In this document: one piece after another, positions 1 through 8,431 of the stretch
Position numbering within the stretch: position 1 is the first letter of the stretch
Layout of the letters: each line of letters starts with the position of its first letter
Assembly (NCBI GenBank): GCA_943788055.1
Contig: CALSOU010000013.1
Coordinates: 1 to 47,106, forward strand
Source of the DNA: an uncultured Saprospiraceae bacterium
Lineage (GTDB): Bacteria > Bacteroidota > Bacteroidia > Chitinophagales > Saprospiraceae
DNA: 47,106 nt
Reading direction: 5' to 3'
The notes under the pieces: generated by a model
Databases searched by the model: none
Seen by the model: only the letters and a program-made list of their open reading frames with translations
What the model was told of the DNA's origin: nothing
Program-made: the position numbers and the translations under genes

Positions 1-639
1 GATCTCCATTCGCTTCCGTATTTGCTGACCTTCCAGAACTAAGTTCACAATAATCATATCTCCCAAGTCCTTTCCGAGCCTATTTGCAGTATTTAATGAT
101 ATGACAAGTTCTTTCTGACTTGTGGAATCAGCAAAATCAATCCATCTACCCTTTTTCAAGAATCCATCTAAGCGGGCCCATTCGTAATCTGCCGTTAATC
201 CCTTCAGATAAATTCCTTCAAACTCTTTATTGGTGTCGAGTATAGCAGGTGTGATAATAAATGGTGAAACGTTCTTAATACTTCCTTTGGTTTCCTTCTC
301 CGTAAAACCACTTGTTTCTCTACCAAAAATATTACTCTTGACTGCCTGATATGTTTGCGGTTCCATAGACTCTAGTCGATCAACCATCTCTTGGTCGAAG
401 TCTATTGGTATCGCTTCGAAGGTCCTCTTTGTGTTACTATCAGAAATGTGAATATGTCCCCAAAAATCAAAAACCTTATTACTAATTTCAGATTTAAACC
501 CCTTAAATAAACTCGTAGATATAATCATGACGCTGACAGACAGAGCGACGGCTACTATACCAATTTTGATAATCAACTTAGTAAAGCCTTGGCTTTGTTG
601 AAAAGTGATACGACGAGCAATAAAACGACTTATATTCAT
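1..639 (-). CDS. ABC transporter permease, LolE/FtsX-MacB type (C-terminus outside window)
   Basis: The 213 N-terminal residues are open to the window edge with no stop. The start ATG is at 639-637. The protein begins MNISRFIARR, followed by one hydrophobic segment around residues 25-43. An extracytoplasmic domain of the MacB periplasmic-core type comes next, with stretches such as NVSPFIITPAI and GIYLKGL. Proteins of this family pair with an ATPase and either move lipoproteins from the inner membrane (LolCE) or drive mechanotransmission; I infer the lipoprotein-release role from the N-terminal pattern only. It diverges from tyrS, and a TACATTTG box lies 19 bases upstream of the ATG. The remaining transmembrane helices and the partner ATPase cannot be seen here. 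Confidence 0.8.
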   Translation of the reverse strand, partial: MNISRFIARRITFQQSQGFTKLIIKIGIVAVALSVSVMIISTSLFKGFKSEISNKVFDFWGHIHISDSNTKRTFEAIPIDFDQEMVDRLESMEPQTYQAVKSNIFGRETSGFTEKETKGSIKNVSPFIITPAILDTNKEFEGIYLKGLTADYEWARLDGFLKKGRWIDFADSTSQKELVISLNTANRLGKDLGDMIIVNLVLEGQQIRKRMEI

Positions 640-658
640 GAGGTTTAGCCTAAGCGCT

Positions 659-666
659 CAAATGTA
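659..666 (-). promoter_or_regulatory. Bacteroidota -7 box (TACATTTG) for the permease gene
   Basis: This is an exact match to TAnnTTTG on the minus strand, 19 bases upstream of the permease ATG. I see no convincing -33 TTTG partner. It forms a divergent pair with the tyrS box about 45 bases away. Confidence 0.5.
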
Positions 667-709
667 TAGAAGAATTCATAAACCTTAGGTGAAGTCAGTC
701 TAAAAATAA

Positions 710-717
710 TACTTTTG
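710..717 (+). promoter_or_regulatory. Bacteroidota -7 box (TACTTTTG) for tyrS
   Basis: This is an exact TAnnTTTG match that ends 27 bases before the tyrS ATG at 745. It covers the TTG at 715, so that upstream in-frame codon cannot be the start if the box is used. Confidence 0.55.
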
Positions 718-744
718 CGTCTTGAATTTAAGAATCTAGTTATC

Positions 745-2013
745 ATGAATTTTATAGAAGAGTTACGTTGGCGAGGCATGTTGCACGATATGACCCCAGG
801 AATTGAAGAAAGAATTGAAGAAGGTTCTGTCGTTGGCTATATCGGATTCGATCCGACCGCGCCGTCAATGACTATCGGGAATTATGTTCAGATTATGCTA
901 TTACACCTGTTTCAAAAAACAGGTAACAAACCTATCGTTCTGATGGGTGGAGCAACAGGGCGTGTAGGTGATCCAAGTGGAAAGGACAAGGAAAGACAAC
1001 TGAAAAGTGCAGAAGAGTTAGATAGCAATCTGAATTTTCAAATGGAGCAGGTCAAGAAATTATTGGATTTCGAGGGTAAAAATGCTGCAATGATCCGCAA
1101 TAACTACGAATTCTACAAGGAAATGAATGTTCTTGACTTTCTGAGGGATGTGGGAAAAAACCTCACAGTTAATTACATGATGAGCAAGGATAGTGTGAAG
1201 AATCGGCTGGAATCTGGTTTGTCTTACACGGAGTTTAGCTACCAACTACTGCAAGCTTATGATTACTTGTGTTTGCTGCGACAAGACGATTGTGTCGTCC
1301 AGATGGGTGGTAGTGACCAATGGGGAAATATTACCAGCGGAACCGAGTTTATCCGAAGAAATACCGATCAGAAAGCCTATGCTGTAACTACCCCACTCTT
1401 GACAAAAGCGGATGGGTCCAAATTTGGTAAGTCGGAAGCGGGAAATATCTGGTTAGACCCAAAAATGACATCACCATACAAGTTCTACCAATTCTGGCTT
1501 AATGCCAGCGATGCAGATCTTCCAAAGTTTCTAAGATACTTTACGTACAAAAGCAAAGAAGAAGTTGAGGCAATGGAAACAGAACATGCAGATAATCCGA
1601 ACGCAATTAAACGTGCGTTAGCAGAGGAGCTGACTGTTCGAGTTCATTCTCAAGAAGATTTTGAAAATGTCAAGAAAGTAACAAATTTACTTTTCAACTC
1701 TAAAACAAGCCCTGAGGAGCTTAGGGGAATGAATGTGGCTAGTCTTGAATCAGTTAGAGAAGAGATTCCATCGTTTGAAAGCAGCTCACTTGAATTTCCT
1801 ACAGATTTAGAAACGGTCATTTGTGATCACACAGAGATTTTCAAAAGCAAAAGCGAATTCAGAAGGGCTCTCAAAGGAAATGCTATTTCACTCAACAAGG
1901 AAAAGCAGAATAATGCTGCAAGAAAAGTTGAAAGTTCAGATTTACTGCAGGGACGCTTCTTAATGATTGAGAACGGTAAGAAAAATAAATACATTCTTGA
2001 AATTCACAACTGA
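745..2013 (+). CDS. tyrS: Tyrosyl-tRNA synthetase
   Basis: This class I synthetase charges tRNA-Tyr in the cytoplasm. It has 422 residues, the usual size for bacterial TyrRS. The nucleotide-binding region reads DPTAPSMTIGN at residues 36-46, where the family usually has D-S-L-H-I-G-H. The second signature is KFGKS, normal for TyrRS. GGSDQWGNI, the conserved tyrosine/ATP-site motif, is present. An S4-like RNA-binding tail follows (SEFRRALKGNAISLNK). The reading frame extends upstream to a TTG at 715, but that codon lies inside the -7 box, so the ATG at 745 is chosen; the N-terminus MNFIEELRWRGM also looks like family members. Its stop codon overlaps the next start by one base (TGATG), so the two genes are probably co-transcribed. 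The odd point is Thr43 replacing the first His of the HIGH motif. Confidence 0.95.
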   Translation: MNFIEELRWRGMLHDMTPGIEERIEEGSVVGYIGFDPTAPSMTIGNYVQIMLLHLFQKTGNKPIVLMGGATGRVGDPSGKDKERQLKSAEELDSNLNFQMEQVKKLLDFEGKNAAMIRNNYEFYKEMNVLDFLRDVGKNLTVNYMMSKDSVKNRLESGLSYTEFSYQLLQAYDYLCLLRQDDCVVQMGGSDQWGNITSGTEFIRRNTDQKAYAVTTPLLTKADGSKFGKSEAGNIWLDPKMTSPYKFYQFWLNASDADLPKFLRYFTYKSKEEVEAMETEHADNPNAIKRALAEELTVRVHSQEDFENVKKVTNLLFNSKTSPEELRGMNVASLESVREEIPSFESSSLEFPTDLETVICDHTEIFKSKSEFRRALKGNAISLNKEKQNNAARKVESSDLLQGRFLMIENGKKNKYILEIHN

Positions 2014-3177
2014 TGGATTTCGACTATATCATAAATCATCTAGGCGAGGAACGCGAAAACTACTTTAATGCAGTTTCTCCACCGATTATACAGTCGAGTA
2101 ACTTCGCCTTTGACAGCATAGAAGCTTTTCGCGAAGCTATTTCGGACGAACGCAACAAACATATTTATACACGGGGTAATAATCCAACTGTTCAAATACT
2201 TCGTAAGAAATTAGCTGCATTGGAAAAAACTGAGGATGCTCTGGTTTTCTCTAGTGGTTCTGCTGCAATTGCAGCTGCCATCATGTCCCACGCGAAGAAT
2301 GGTGATCATGTTGTATGTGTTCGCAAACCGTACAGTTGGACGGTGAAATTGTTAGAGGACTATCTTTCTAAGTACGGCGTTTCACACACTTTTGTCGATG
2401 GACGTTCAATCGATGCAATTGAATTGGCTATCGAAAAGAACACTACAGTTTTGTATCTAGAAAGTCCAAATACTGCAACTTTTGAGATTCAAGATTTGAG
2501 GGCTTGCGCTGTGCTTGCCCAAAAGCACGGGATCATTACAATGATCGATAATAGCTACGCAAGTCCCATATTTCAGAATCCATCTGATTTTGGAATAGAT
2601 GTAATAATACATTCTGCAACGAAATACCTTAACGGACATAGTGATGTAGTTATGGGTGTTGTTTGCGCTAGCAGTAAAGCTATTGAGAAGATATTCTATG
2701 AAGAATTCATGACGATCGGTGCAATTGTAAGTCCGCATGATGCAGCGCTTGCGATAAGAGGCCTTAGAACGCTGAAAACTAGGCTTTTGCAAATCGATCA
2801 GACTACTCAAAAGATCATTGAGTTTCTTAGCAATCATCAATCTCGTTGAAGAGGTTCTATACCCCTTTCACCAAGACTTCCCACAACTTGAATTGGCTAA
2901 AAAGCAAATGAGAGGATCTGGCGGTCTTTTTTCTATATTGCTTAAAGCAGATGAAAAGGAACAGGTGGAGCAATTTGTAAAAGGAGTTGAGCATTTCTTG
3001 TTTGCCGTTTCGTGGGGTGGTCACGAATCCTTGATAGTACCTTTTGTAGCTCTATTTGACATACCAAATCACCCAGAACCAGAAGTTCCTTGGAATCTCA
3101 TCCGATTCTATATTGGACTTGAGGACGCTGATTTCTTGATTAAGGGTCTTAAAAAAGGATTTCAAGCAATGTCTTAG
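2013..3177 (+). pseudogene. Trans-sulfuration PLP enzyme (cystathionine gamma-synthase/lyase family), frameshifted
   Basis: The two halves are 2013-2840 in one frame and 2842-3177 in the +1 frame. Together they give about 387 residues, the normal length for the Cys/Met-metabolism PLP family. Family marks are YTRGNNPTV near residue 50, the Asp of MIDNSYASP, the PLP lysine in HSATKYLNGHSD, and the C-terminal GSGGLFS and PEVPWNLIRFYIGLED segments. Family members read H-P-x-V-x-x-V-L-Y-P where this gene breaks. Removing the T at 2841 gives HQ-L-V-E-E-V-L-Y-P and restores the frame, so a single extra base is the simplest explanation. As written, the first frame stops at 2849. The substrate (cystathionine, homocysteine or methionine) cannot be decided from the sequence. 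It follows tyrS with a one-base overlap. Confidence 0.85.
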
Positions 3178-3216
3178 AATGCTATACGAATGATCTCGAA
3201 ACTTATACCTCTTGTC

Positions 3217-4503
3217 TTAGTTCCACTGTTCAAGATGACCTTTGACAATATCTGCCCTTTTACGTGCGAACTCTCGCAAAAGCTCAACTTCCGCTTCCCA
3301 AGCAGATACTGATTGATAGAAACTAGGATCTTCATCTTTCCAACGATTGATATGTCGCGACATTTCAGGACGCAGGCGTGACTGCATATTGTTTATTAAT
3401 GGAATGACTCTTTCCGGAGAAAATTCATCATCAAGTAACTTAAGAAAATGCTTCACAAAGACTTCATTAAATACTTGACTTTCAGTTAATTTACGAAATA
3501 ACAATGTAGCCCACGGTTGATTGTGAAGATTAGTCTCTTGGTCGTTTAAGTTGAAAGCCAAGGTATTATGATCTACTCCCCCTGGGTGCATGAAAAGTGG
3601 AGCTAGAGCAAATCCCAAATCGGTATCATGCATAAACCAATTCCATTTAGAGTCTGGTAATTTAGCCTTCCAGTATTTAATATTATTTCCGGGCCAATCT
3701 GTATTTGCAAAATAGATTTGAGCGCAATAGTAATCTAGAAAATTGGCGGTGTCTATCTGCGAAATAACATGATTAAAATGCTTTTGATCATTCAAGTCAT
3801 GCTGCAAAAGGTAATCCACTAGTGTAACATAGTCATCTTCTGAGCCTTCATCTACCTGATAATGTCGTTCGAGAATATCGAACTTGACATCCTTGGATAA
3901 ATTCTGATGCCGACGAATATAGTTCTTATTAAATTTTTCGCGCAGATTATAAATACCCCAGTACTTGTTGTTGAGGTAAACTACAACTGGTTCATTTGCC
4001 TGACCGTATATATCTAAATCTTGAACGATCGTGTGCATCAGTGCATCACGCATATGACTTCTATTCCAATCTTGCCCCGAATTTCTAAGCCGCAGCGTAT
4101 TGAAAAACGAATCCTGTAGATCTGAGAAAAAATGGATAATGAAAATACGATGGACCTACTGATTCGTCCGCGTAGAGGTTAAATGATTTCTGAGCTTGTT
4201 TTCGACTTCCCACCTCCGGACACTCGCATAATGATATCTTGATTAAGATGTTCAGTGCCGTTTTGCTCAAAGCTAAAGTTTGCCTTAATCCTCCTCTTGT
4301 CAAAGTAATTTGCTTTCTCGCCCTGCCAATTTCTTGCGGTTCCAATTCCCTTTCACATAAATTCCAATAGAGTCACTGAATAGATCAGCTTCATCTGCTG
4401 TCAGCTTGATAATGGGAAGTGTCGACGCAAGCTTCTCCTCTTTGCTACAGGATGTAATAAGAACTGCAATGACTAGAATGTACCAGAGAATGCTTGATTT
4501 CAT
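3217..4503 (-). pseudogene. CotH-like (spore-coat-kinase fold) lipoprotein, three frameshifts
   Basis: The gene starts with a lipoprotein signal peptide (MKSSILWYILVIAV, lipobox LITSC) at 4503. Three frames must be joined to read it. An extra base sits near 4314-4316 (GAA-A-GCA context), another in the GGG at 4211-4209, and a third in the six-T run at 4132-4127. Each correction restores a continuous protein: REANYFDKRR, then SGGGSRKQAQK, then FFSDLQDSFFNTLRLRNSG, and finally the long intact frame 4053-3217. CotH marks include YLNNKYWGIYNLREKF and the Asp-rich NWFMHDTDLGFA. The family contains atypical protein kinases and many uncharacterised Bacteroidota surface proteins. The restored length of about 428 residues is reasonable. 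It converges on the PLP-enzyme gene. All three lesions are +1, so sequencing error is as likely as true decay. Confidence 0.8.
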
Positions 4504-4507
4504 TGTT

Positions 4508-4515
4508 CAAAAGTA
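4508..4515 (-). promoter_or_regulatory. -7 box (TACTTTTG) abutting the CotH-like start
   Basis: This is an exact TAnnTTTG match on the minus strand that ends four bases before the ATG at 4503. Transcription would begin at or next to the start codon, which implies a leaderless mRNA. Confidence 0.4.
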
Positions 4516-4660
4516 AGATTGTTTTTTTATTTTGTGAATCTTGTTGGAGATCATCGTCGAAACTGTCTTAATGTTGGCTTCCTAAATTATATTCTGTAAG
4601 CTAAAATGTAAGCTTCAAAACCAAACAAACTTCTCTGAAAATTAGTAATCACTCAGTAGC

Positions 4661-5041
4661 ATGAAAAAAGAAATCGAAGAAAAGGTCAGAAAACACCTTC
4701 AAAAGAAACGATCATTCCAAGTTGTATCCGTTGTTTTCGGATTTGTTGCGTTGTTACTATTTTTGGTAAGTACGCAAGAGCCTGTTTCAGAACGATTTTG
4801 GATTAACTTCCCAAGCTTCATCTTAATGGGCGTTCTTGGAATTATTTATGTGGGCATGTTTGGCGTATCAACGACCGCAATCTCGGATCCTTACGAGGAG
4901 GACGATGAGATTGATAAAGAAGTAGCACGAATATACCAAGCCAAGACAGAAGGCCTTGAACCAAGGCTAGACCTAGATCAGACGGATCGATTGGAGTTGG
5001 AAGAACTCGAAAGGATCAGGATTAAGGCTGAAAAGGACTAA
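4661..5041 (+). CDS. Small two-helix membrane protein of unknown function
   Basis: The protein has 126 residues and I do not recognise a named family with certainty. The layout resembles the Bacteroidota '2TM' proteins: a basic N-terminal segment (KKEIEEKVRKHLQKKR), a hydrophobic helix at about residues 21-39, a short loop, and a second helix at about 51-71. A strongly acidic, charged cytoplasmic tail follows (DPYEEDDEIDKE, then LELEELERIRIKAEKD), which is probably helical. It stands alone between the divergent CotH-like gene and convergent msrB. No function can be assigned from context. Confidence 0.7.
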   Translation: MKKEIEEKVRKHLQKKRSFQVVSVVFGFVALLLFLVSTQEPVSERFWINFPSFILMGVLGIIYVGMFGVSTTAISDPYEEDDEIDKEVARIYQAKTEGLEPRLDLDQTDRLELEELERIRIKAEKD

Positions 5042-5051
5042 CGAATTAGAA

Positions 5052-5615
5052 CTACGGCTTGTCAACTTTTGCTGGCATGAAATCTAAGGAAACAGCATTG
5101 ATGCAATACCTCAAGCCAGTGGGTTTCGGACCATCTTCGAAAACATGTCCTAAATGACCATCACATCTAGCACACAAAACCTCGACGCGCTTCATTCCAT
5201 ATGCATAGTCAGCATCTTCTATTATAACTTTGTCAACCAATGGTCCATAAAAACTTGGCCAGCCTGTCCCAGATTTGAACTTTGTGTCCGACTCAAAAAG
5301 TGGCAATTGACAAGCTGCGCAGATATAAGTCCCTGATTGCTTGTTCTTCAACAAATCACCAGTAAACGCCCTTTCTGTTCCTTTTTCTCGTATCACGTAG
5401 TACTCTTGGTCAGTTAGCAAAGACTTCCACTCACTTTCTGATTTCTCTATCTTGGTGATTTCCCCAACTGGAATTCTAGCAAGTGCTGTGTCAATTTTTG
5501 CCGCAGAAATCGTACTTTCAATTGTCTTCATTTGGGAAACATCAGAAGTGGATTTTTGAGCATTACACGATGTTAAAATGAAACCTATTGAGCAGATAAA
5601 TAGTATTCGGAACAT
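5052..5615 (-). CDS. msrB: Peptide-methionine (R)-S-oxide reductase, lipoprotein form
   Basis: MsrB reduces methionine-R-sulfoxide in proteins. The 187-residue protein starts with a lipoprotein signal ([12 protein letters not shown], lipobox LTSC), so it should be anchored outside the cytoplasm. A linker follows, then the MsrB domain. The domain has two zinc CxxC pairs (CAAC and CARC), the GTGWPSFY substrate motif and the catalytic [11 protein letters not shown] near the C-terminus. All expected residues are present. Family members are cytoplasmic or exported, and the lipid anchor suggests envelope methionine repair here. It converges with the two-helix membrane protein gene ten bases away. 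Confidence 0.93.
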   Translation of the reverse strand: MFRILFICSIGFILTSCNAQKSTSDVSQMKTIESTISAAKIDTALARIPVGEITKIEKSESEWKSLLTDQEYYVIREKGTERAFTGDLLKNKQSGTYICAACQLPLFESDTKFKSGTGWPSFYGPLVDKVIIEDADYAYGMKRVEVLCARCDGHLGHVFEDGPKPTGLRYCINAVSLDFMPAKVDKP

Positions 5616-5741
5616 AATATTTCTTTAAGGAGGAAATGAGAAAAATGAAGTGTAAACAAGTAACCTAGAAAGTAGCGCTCTAGTTCGCAGAAAATTAAGC
5701 AAATTGTCAATTGCTCGAAGATTTAACGAAAGTTTAGGATG

Positions 5742-6236
5742 TTACTTTGAAGACTTCTTCGTTGATGAATCAATTTCTCCTCTCAAGCGACTGTCCTGTT
5801 TTTGAGCCAACTCAACTATAAAACGCATTAAGTTAACAATCGACAAGAAAATCAAATAACAGAATGAAAAAATAAATAAGATCCAAGAAATACTACCAGC
5901 TTCGAAAACTGAGAGACCCGAAACACCCCAACTCATCAACCCGCCAAACAATAGTAAAGCAACAAAACAAAAAATTGAATTGCGCCAGTATTTGATCTGA
6001 TCACTAGTTTGTAGGCTGAACACGCAATTTACCAGAGCAAAAAACAAAACAAAAGAAGCCATAACCTCCCAAGGCTTGATCGGCGTTGCGGACTCTAAAC
6101 CAACTGCTCTGATTGCCTTTGAAATGAGCATAAAAACGAGCATGCTCACAAGGATCATAGATGCTTGAAAAATAGGATTCACTAACTGCTTGGTCACTGC
6201 TGCTTTCATAGAATTGTTTGACAGTGGTTCAAACAT
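5742..6236 (-). CDS. Integral membrane protein of unknown function
   Basis: With the start at 6236 the protein has 164 residues and begins MFEPLSNNSMKAAV. A frame extension to 6281 would run into rimO, so the ATG just beyond the rimO stop at 6244 is preferred. About four hydrophobic helices are visible, roughly at residues 25-45, 58-78, 89-108 and 115-138. The short polar tail is Ser/Lys-rich (DSSTKKSSK). I recognise no family. It probably shares a transcript with rimO upstream, since only seven bases separate them. Confidence 0.65.
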   Translation of the reverse strand: MFEPLSNNSMKAAVTKQLVNPIFQASMILVSMLVFMLISKAIRAVGLESATPIKPWEVMASFVLFFALVNCVFSLQTSDQIKYWRNSIFCFVALLLFGGLMSWGVSGLSVFEAGSISWILFIFSFCYLIFLSIVNLMRFIVELAQKQDSRLRGEIDSSTKKSSK

Positions 6237-6243
6237 CAAATGA

Positions 6244-7551
6244 CTAAATAGGTTTCGCGTAAAGATCAAATTCTTCAGCATCAGTCACTTCAACATCTAC
6301 AAAATCACCAACGCGGACAAAATGCTTCGTCGCATCGATCAGGACTTCATTGTCAACCTCTACAGAATCGTACTCGGTTCGACCAACAAAATATCCAGAT
6401 TCTTTTCTATCAACCAATACCTTTAGTTTTCTTCCGACCTTCGCCTCATTGAGTTCATATGAAATCTCTCGTTGAATATCCATCAATCGATTGGCACGAT
6501 CTGCTTTTACCTCAGCTGGAACATCATCTTCGATATCGTGAGCCGATGTGTTTTCTTCATGAGAATACCTAAATACGCCAAGTCTATCAAAACGCATCTC
6601 TCTGACAAAATCGCACAACTCTTCAAACTCCTCCTCTGTTTCACCTGGAAATCCAACAAGCATCGTCGTACGAATTGCTATCTCAGGAACTTCCTTTCTG
6701 AGGTCTTCGATCAGTTTTGTTGTTTCTTTTCGCGTAATTTGCCTTTTCATGCGAAACAAAACTGAATCACTTGCATGTTGAAGAGGAATATCAAGATAAT
6801 TACAAACATGCGGTAAGTCACGAATAGCATCAATTACCTCATGTGGAAATTTACTGGGATAAGCATAGTGTAAACGAATCCACTCTATTCCTTCGACGTC
6901 ATTTAGTGCCGCTAATAGGTCAGCAAGTGCTCGTTTTTTATAAATATCCAAACCATAATACGTCAATTCTTGGGCGATAAGCATGACCTCTTTAACTCCT
7001 ATTCGAGCCAAGTTCTTCGCTTCTGTTACTAGATCTTCGATTGTTTTCGAGATATGTTTCCCTCTCATAAGCGGTATTGCACAAAAACTACATGTCCGAT
7101 TGCACCCTTCAGAAATCTTTAAATATGCATAGTGCTTCGGAGTTGAAATAGTACGCTCACCGATCAATTCATGTTTGTAATCAGCTTCCAAAACTGATAT
7201 CAAACCAGGAAGTTCCATTGTACCGAAATAAGCATCTACCTCCGGAATTTCTTGTTCAAGGTCCTCTTTATATCGTTCTGACAAACAGCCAGTAACGTAG
7301 AGTTTTTCTAAATTGCCTTCTTTTTTTTCTTCAGCATACGCCAGAATTGTATTGATTGACTCCTCTTTGGCAAGGTCAATAAATCCACAGGTATTGACAA
7401 TGACAATGTTTGCTTGATCATTACTGTTGTGAGATACATCAAACTTGTTATGACCTAGCTGCGTTATAATGTTTTCAGAGTCTACCAAATTTTTGGAGCA
7501 ACCAAGGGTTACTACATTTACGGTGTCTCTCTCTATTTTCTTTGTCTTCAA
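6244..7551 (-). CDS. rimO: Ribosomal protein S12 methylthiotransferase RimO
   Basis: This radical-SAM enzyme adds a methylthio group to a conserved aspartate of ribosomal protein S12. The protein has 435 residues, the normal length. The N-terminal UPF0004 domain starts LGCSKNLVDSE and has further cysteines in NTCGF and VTGCLSERY for the auxiliary Fe-S cluster. The radical-SAM triad is CNRTCSFC. A TRAM domain lies at the C-terminus (KVLVDRKESGYFVGRTEYD). The start is a TTG at 7551. It fits the family N-terminus (MKTKK...VNVVTLGCSKN), and a TAACTTTG box lies 19 bases upstream. Confidence 0.95.
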   Translation of the reverse strand: MKTKKIERDTVNVVTLGCSKNLVDSENIITQLGHNKFDVSHNSNDQANIVIVNTCGFIDLAKEESINTILAYAEEKKEGNLEKLYVTGCLSERYKEDLEQEIPEVDAYFGTMELPGLISVLEADYKHELIGERTISTPKHYAYLKISEGCNRTCSFCAIPLMRGKHISKTIEDLVTEAKNLARIGVKEVMLIAQELTYYGLDIYKKRALADLLAALNDVEGIEWIRLHYAYPSKFPHEVIDAIRDLPHVCNYLDIPLQHASDSVLFRMKRQITRKETTKLIEDLRKEVPEIAIRTTMLVGFPGETEEEFEELCDFVREMRFDRLGVFRYSHEENTSAHDIEDDVPAEVKADRANRLMDIQREISYELNEAKVGRKLKVLVDRKESGYFVGRTEYDSVEVDNEVLIDATKHFVRVGDFVDVEVTDAEEFDLYAKPI

Positions 7552-7570
7552 AATACTTTTTTTACGATTG

Positions 7571-7578
7571 CAAAGTTA
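7571..7578 (-). promoter_or_regulatory. -7 box (TAACTTTG) for rimO
   Basis: This is an exact TAnnTTTG match on the minus strand, 19 bases before the TTG start of rimO. That is the same spacing as at the permease and argS genes, and it supports the TTG start. Confidence 0.5.
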
Positions 7579-7678
7579 TTCATACCAAAGGATTATTAAC
7601 CATATATGACATTGAATATCTTGAGATTAACTGTCATTATTACGAAAAGGCCCTATAATTGTATCAAAAATCGAACTC

Positions 7679-8368
7679 ATGTTGCGAATAAATTTCTTGT
7701 TAGTTATATTTTGCCTCTCTTTTCAGCTAGGACACTCGCAGTTTGGAATTAGTCTTCAAGAAATGAATTATCGCCCATCTGCCATTGAAGAGAAAGTCGA
7801 ATCTTCCGTATACAATCTTCAATATGGTGCAGCCGTCGACTATTGGATGCGCTTAAGGGATTACCGTTGGGAAATGGTACCTACTGTATCCTATACTTTG
7901 GGTCAAACAACATCAACCAGTTTCAATGAAAATTCCGATTTGTCGATGCAAGCACTTGGTTTTCACTTCAAAAATAATCTCTATTTATTGGATTTTGAAA
8001 ATGACTGTAATTGTCCAACTTTCAGTAAACAAGGTGGATGGTTTCAAAAAGCTTTCTTCATACAAGTTGCACCTGGTTATAGCATGAACTGGCTACAACA
8101 TGTAGATCCTTCTTCAGAAGGAAATGAAATAAAACACTTATTTGAATTGGGTATAGGAGCAGGATTCGATTTTGGCCTGTCTGACTTAATTACCATTAGT
8201 CCATATTTTAATTACGTTTGGACAAGCAATTTTGAATATGACTACATCTCATCAACAGAAGAAACTATCAAATCAAATCTCCAGCACTTTGTTGTCGGAT
8301 TGAGATTGGGACTACGCCCTGACTACGCTAGACCTCGCACTGTCCGACGAAGAAATCTAGGTTACTAA
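7679..8368 (+). CDS. Outer-membrane beta-barrel-like protein, unknown function
   Basis: The protein has 229 residues. It begins with a clear signal peptide (MLRINFLLVIFCLSFQ, likely cut after GHS). The mature part alternates hydrophobic and polar residues and is rich in Tyr, Trp and Phe, for example YNLQYGAAVDYWMRL, FIQVAPGYSMNWL and ISPYFNYVWTSNFEY. This looks like a small eight-to-ten-strand barrel. It ends in a basic tail (RPRTVRRRNLGY), which is unusual because barrels generally end in an aromatic-capped strand; the final Tyr may still serve. It converges with mutS2. Confidence 0.65.
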   Translation: MLRINFLLVIFCLSFQLGHSQFGISLQEMNYRPSAIEEKVESSVYNLQYGAAVDYWMRLRDYRWEMVPTVSYTLGQTTSTSFNENSDLSMQALGFHFKNNLYLLDFENDCNCPTFSKQGGWFQKAFFIQVAPGYSMNWLQHVDPSSEGNEIKHLFELGIGAGFDFGLSDLITISPYFNYVWTSNFEYDYISSTEETIKSNLQHFVVGLRLGLRPDYARPRTVRRRNLGY

Positions 8369-8431
8369 ATCTATTTAAAGTAAATAAAACTAGTTGTCAA
8401 GAAAGACTAGCGTGAAAGTTACCAGCTAAAT

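Noticed and set aside
2457-2840. 127-codon minus-strand frame inside the PLP-enzyme gene
   Set aside because: It is fully antisense to conserved PLP-family sequence, and its own translation resembles no family.
2013-3177. Programmed +1 frameshifting in the PLP-enzyme gene (CGT TGA, prfB-like)
   Set aside because: Slippage at the stop would give Q-S-R-E-E-V, whereas the family pattern needs Q-L-V-E-E-V, which only an extra T at 2841 explains. No slippery codon or upstream Shine-Dalgarno is present.
4085-4345. 86-codon minus-strand frame as a separate small gene
   Set aside because: Its last half is the middle of the CotH-like protein in a shifted frame and its first half is out of frame. It is an artefact of the frameshifts.
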